From DTFZ01 sp050260375 (GTDB lineage: Bacteria; Bacillota; Clostridia; Christensenellales; SZUA-584): a stretch of 16,895 nt of DNA. The stretch lies in NCBI GenBank assembly GCA_050260375.1, contig JBLNCA010000038.1, forward strand, positions 1 to 16,895, in the 5' to 3' direction. This document shows positions 14,958 to 16,895 of this stretch, piece after piece. The first letter of the stretch is position 1. Each line of letters begins with the position of its first letter. The position numbers and the translations under genes are program-made. The notes beneath the pieces are model-generated. The model was given only the letters and a program-made list of their open reading frames with translations. It did no database searches and was not told the DNA's origin.

Positions 14958-15065
14958 ATAAAAAACCCGCGGGCGCTGTTAGCGACTCCGCGGGATGTTT
15001 CCTGCGTGTAGGGTTTCTCCCCTGTGCAGCTCGATATCACCCGATATCTTATGCACACTCACCTT
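14958..15065 (-). ncRNA. Candidate structured small RNA or leader RNA, class unknown
   Basis: About 107 bases on the minus strand between a promoter (15072-15100) and an intrinsic terminator. The order is: a stem TGTGCA (15057-15052) with TGCACA (15028-15023); inside it, after an internal loop TAA/GAGC, an exact GATATC/GATATC stem with loop GGGT; a short GGG/CCC hairpin with loop GAGAAA (about 15022-15011); a single-stranded stretch ACACGCAGGAAACAT; and the terminator stem. No reading frame or ribosome site fits. I compared it from memory with common riboswitches, T-box, 6S and SRP RNA and found no match. It could be a free small RNA or an attenuator of the GNAT gene. Confidence 0.55.
14960..14994 (-). 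terminator. Intrinsic terminator of the candidate RNA
   Basis: On the minus strand CCCGCGG (14994-14988) pairs with CCGCGGG (14972-14966); the loop holds a smaller CGCT/AGCG stem. Six T follow (14965-14960). It is the strongest terminator of the window. Confidence 0.85.
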
Positions 15066-15071
15066 GGCATA

Positions 15072-15100
15072 ATATTACACATATATGCTTATAAAGTCAA
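15072..15100 (-). promoter_or_regulatory. Promoter of the candidate RNA
   Basis: On the minus strand TTGACT (15100-15095), 17 bases, TAATAT (15077-15072). The -35 element overlaps the stop codon of the MATE gene. Expected start is near 15065. Confidence 0.7.
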
Positions 15101-16503
15101 GACGCAAGCTGTTTCGGTTCTACGGCAAGGAGCGTTTTATCCTTCGTTTTTATCACCGACACCCACTTAACCTTCAGCATCATCACCGTAGTAATGGCGG
15201 CGCAGGCGTAGTTGGAAAACAGGTTGCCCCAAAACACCGAGTCCACGCCCAGCACGCTCTCGGTGGCGAGTATAAACAGATACCGCAGCAGCCATATGCG
15301 CAGCACGCCTATGATAAGCGTGCTCCACGTTCTCCCCAAGCCTATCAAAGCCCCTATCTGCACCATGCATACGCCAAAACCCACTACGGAATAAGTGTAG
15401 ATATGCAGCGCCCTGTCGGCTACCTCGAGAACTTCGGCGTTGCGCGTGAACAGCACGGTCATATAACGCGAGAGCGGCACGATAATGGCTATCAGTATGG
15501 CCGCGGATATGGCGCTTATAAGACAGCCCGCCCAGCACGACTTGCGGGCGCGCGTTTCTTGGCCTGTACCGATGTTCATACTTACCATAGTCGTCACTGC
15601 CGCCGCGAAAGACGACGGTACGGTGAACGCTATCGTTGTGATGTTGCTGGCAATCCCCTGCCCGTTCAATACGACGGCGCCGTACACTTCCACTTCGTTG
15701 TTGATAAGGAAGAATCCTATATATATCATAAGATTAGCGAGCATTGCCGGAAGCCCGACGCGCACGAGGTTGCCTATTATATGCCAGTCGAACTTAAAGC
15801 CCGATAGCTTCAGTCTGTCGCTGCCTTTTTTCACGAACAGCTCCAGGTACATCCAAACGGTTATTATGAGGTTTGCCGCGAGCGACGACATAGCCGCGCC
15901 CGTCACGCCCCACTTGAACGCCGCAACGAACAGCGCATTGAATACTACTTTGAGCGCGAGCAGTATTACCATCCGTACAAATGTCGCTTCCGGCTTGCCG
16001 CTGGCGTTCTTTATCGCGTTGTATATGTACTCAAGAAATGAAAACGGTATTACGAATGTATTCAGCGCAAGGTACAGAAAAACGTCATGGGATATATCGG
16101 GCGACACCGAAGCGGATATCGGAAAGGCCAGCACGTACAGCAGCGGCGCGAGCACAACGCCCAAAAGCGATGAAAATATGACAAGCTGCGTCGATATGCG
16201 CCGCCCTTCGGCAAGATCGCCCCTGCCGTTCGCCTGGCCTATAACGGCCATGCCTGCCGAACCCAGGCCCTGCGACAGCCCTATTATCATGCCTATAATA
16301 GGCACGCAGTATGTTACCGCGCTTGCCGGTATCGTCCCCGAAAAGTTGTTTATAAAAAGCCCGTCGATGAGAGGTATTATGGATTGCACCATGCTCATCA
16401 TCAGCGATGGGATTGAAAGCAGCAGTATTGTTTTTGTTATCGAACCGTTTACAATAAGTCCGCGCCGCTGCTCAGTATCCTGTCTAAGAAAGTCAAATTT
16501 CAT
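15097..16503 (-). CDS. MATE family multidrug/cation antiporter
   Basis: This 468-residue integral membrane protein has the length and two-fold repeat of MATE transporters, which export drugs or metabolites in exchange for sodium or protons. Two related halves are seen: 'ILLLSIPSLMMSMVQSIIPLIDGLFI' at 26-51 and 'LVRVGLPAMLANLMIYIGFFLIN' near 250-272. Typical segments are 'GLSQGLGSAGMAVIGQANGRGD' near 75-96 and 'SMNIGTGQETRARK' near 310. I count about 12 hydrophobic segments. The substrate cannot be read. The ATG at 16503 lacks a clear ribosome site; a short upstream frame (16493-16525) overlaps the start by 11 bases, which may explain this. The upstream promoter is good. Confidence 0.9.
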   Translation of the reverse strand: MKFDFLRQDTEQRRGLIVNGSITKTILLLSIPSLMMSMVQSIIPLIDGLFINNFSGTIPASAVTYCVPIIGMIIGLSQGLGSAGMAVIGQANGRGDLAEGRRISTQLVIFSSLLGVVLAPLLYVLAFPISASVSPDISHDVFLYLALNTFVIPFSFLEYIYNAIKNASGKPEATFVRMVILLALKVVFNALFVAAFKWGVTGAAMSSLAANLIITVWMYLELFVKKGSDRLKLSGFKFDWHIIGNLVRVGLPAMLANLMIYIGFFLINNEVEVYGAVVLNGQGIASNITTIAFTVPSSFAAAVTTMVSMNIGTGQETRARKSCWAGCLISAISAAILIAIIVPLSRYMTVLFTRNAEVLEVADRALHIYTYSVVGFGVCMVQIGALIGLGRTWSTLIIGVLRIWLLRYLFILATESVLGVDSVFWGNLFSNYACAAITTVMMLKVKWVSVIKTKDKTLLAVEPKQLAS

Positions 16504-16525
16504 TTATGTCGTTGACCAGCTTCAT
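16493..16525 (-). CDS. Possible ten-codon upstream frame overlapping the MATE start
   Basis: MKLVNDINEI-stop on the minus strand. Its TGA lies within the third and fourth codons of the MATE gene, a layout that permits translational coupling. It lacks a recognisable ribosome site itself, though a TSS near 16547 would leave only a short leader before it. Weakly supported. Confidence 0.25.
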   Translation of the reverse strand: MKLVNDINEI

Positions 16526-16553
16526 TTATTGTATGCAAATTATCCAAGCGTCT

Positions 16554-16582
16554 ATTATATGCCTCGTGCATCCGCCGGTCAA
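16554..16582 (-). promoter_or_regulatory. Sigma-A promoter of the MATE gene
   Basis: On the minus strand TTGACC (16582-16577), 17 bases, TATAAT (16559-16554). The leader to the ATG would be about 44 bases. Confidence 0.8.
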
Positions 16583-16686
16583 GCAAAAGAGGTAGATAAG
16601 ACTATTGAATATGCAGCTTTTCCCGTTAATATATGGTGATTTAGCCCGAAAAAGCTTCACGACTTCCGGGGACCCCGTTATTAAAA

Positions 16687-16735
16687 GGCTTCCCCTTCGA
16701 GGGGAAGCTGTCGCCGACAGGCGACTGATGAGGTG
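16687..16735. repeat. Paired-hairpin intergenic repeat, copy 3
   Basis: GCTTCCCCT-TCG-AGGGGAAGC (16688-16708), then GTCGCC-GACA-GGCGAC (16710-16725) and TGATGAGGTGTT. Arms have changed in concert compared with copy 1 (CTCCCC to CTTCCCC), so the folded form seems to be kept. The surrounding 16583-16786 holds no gene. Confidence 0.8.
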
Positions 16736-16784
16736 TTCTCAGCGGATTTTCATATTTACATATTTCAACAAAACAAATAAGTAT

Positions 16785-16808
16785 CCCCCGGCGAGCCGGG
16801 GGTTTTTC
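16785..16808 (+). terminator. Plus-strand intrinsic terminator near the right edge
   Basis: CCCCCGG-CGAG-CCGGGGG followed by TTTTTC. No plus-strand gene lies before it in this window. It faces the minus-strand fragment at the right edge and may shield that element from incoming transcription, or act on the minus strand with its T-rich tail ATACTTATTTG. Confidence 0.75.
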
Positions 16809-16842
16809 TTTACCGGGTATAACCCTTTACTACTAGCCACGC

Positions 16843-16893
16843 CTAAAGGGCGTTGGTACGATCTGGCACTTGCGAAAGGCTGTTACTTGCTAC
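16843..16893 (-). CDS. 3' end of an unidentified gene cut by the right edge
   Basis: The minus strand reads VASNSLSQVPDRTNAL-stop. The last part resembles the tail at 2-34 (VVQLPDRTSF). The stop codon lies in a small hairpin, ACGCC/GGCGT at 16839-16853, a kind of subterminal palindrome seen at the ends of IS200/IS605 elements. That link is a guess; no transposase motif is visible in so short a piece. Confidence 0.3.
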   Translation of the reverse strand, partial: VASNSLSQVPDRTNAL

Positions 16894-16895
16894 CC

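Noticed and set aside
14958..15065. Identification of the candidate RNA as SRP RNA, c-di-GMP-I, fluoride, ZTP or preQ1 riboswitch
   Set aside because: The conserved cores I remember for these are absent, in particular the SRP GGAAGGAAGCAGC-like loop and the paired GEMM motifs. Left as class unknown.

Overview
The window looks like a piece of chromosome from a low-to-mid GC Firmicute, most likely an uncultured gut-type Clostridium relative. The grounds are Gram-positive style lipoproteins and ABC binding protein, strong AGGAGG-type ribosome binding sites with some TTG starts, sigma-A promoters of the TTGACA/TATAAT type, a small Cys-rich protein of a family I associate with Clostridia, and paired-hairpin intergenic repeats common in gut Clostridia. 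The housekeeping genes use ATA for almost every isoleucine, a useful local signature. No rRNA, tRNA, CRISPR array or complete insertion sequence was seen.

Region 1 (1-4920) is an AT-richer accessory block, all on the minus strand. In transcription order it holds a 428-residue mosaic protein of unknown function (coiled-coil, host-like N-terminus and AT-rich C-terminus), a membrane-anchored RCC1-like propeller protein, a small membrane-anchored protein, a beta-propeller lipoprotein, a short remnant of the mosaic gene's 3' end, and a small lipoprotein. Two short sequence blocks are duplicated here: the 3' tail of the mosaic gene (698-768 and 3605-3675) and a back-to-back terminator block (76-143 and 2505-2571). 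The layout suggests a cassette array built by duplication, in which one effector-like gene tail is followed by different exported proteins. A polymorphic toxin/immunity locus is my leading but unproven reading.

Region 2 (4921-9700) begins with an AT-rich intergenic region rich in inverted repeats and carrying a clear promoter. It drives a polar amino acid ABC importer: binding lipoprotein, permease and ATPase. A hairpin terminator lies between binding protein and permease, the usual way to make more of the former. Methylglyoxal synthase (mgsA) follows on the opposite strand, then a divergent EAL-HDOD signalling protein.

Region 3 (9701-13511) is a cell-wall pair on the minus strand, ddl then murF, which make D-Ala-D-Ala and join it to the UDP-MurNAc-tripeptide. 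They are separated by a compound of palindromic repeats. A membrane-anchored alpha/beta hydrolase diverges from ddl.

Region 4 (13512-16895) has two GNAT acetyltransferases, a 61-residue Cys-rich protein with its own promoter, a MATE efflux protein, and between MATE and the second GNAT a candidate structured small RNA or leader RNA with its own promoter and intrinsic terminator. This RNA is the most checkable novel element of the window. Both window edges carry short open fragments ending in related residues (Q-L/V-P-D-R-T), in opposite orientations, probably the 3' ends of copies of one repeated element.
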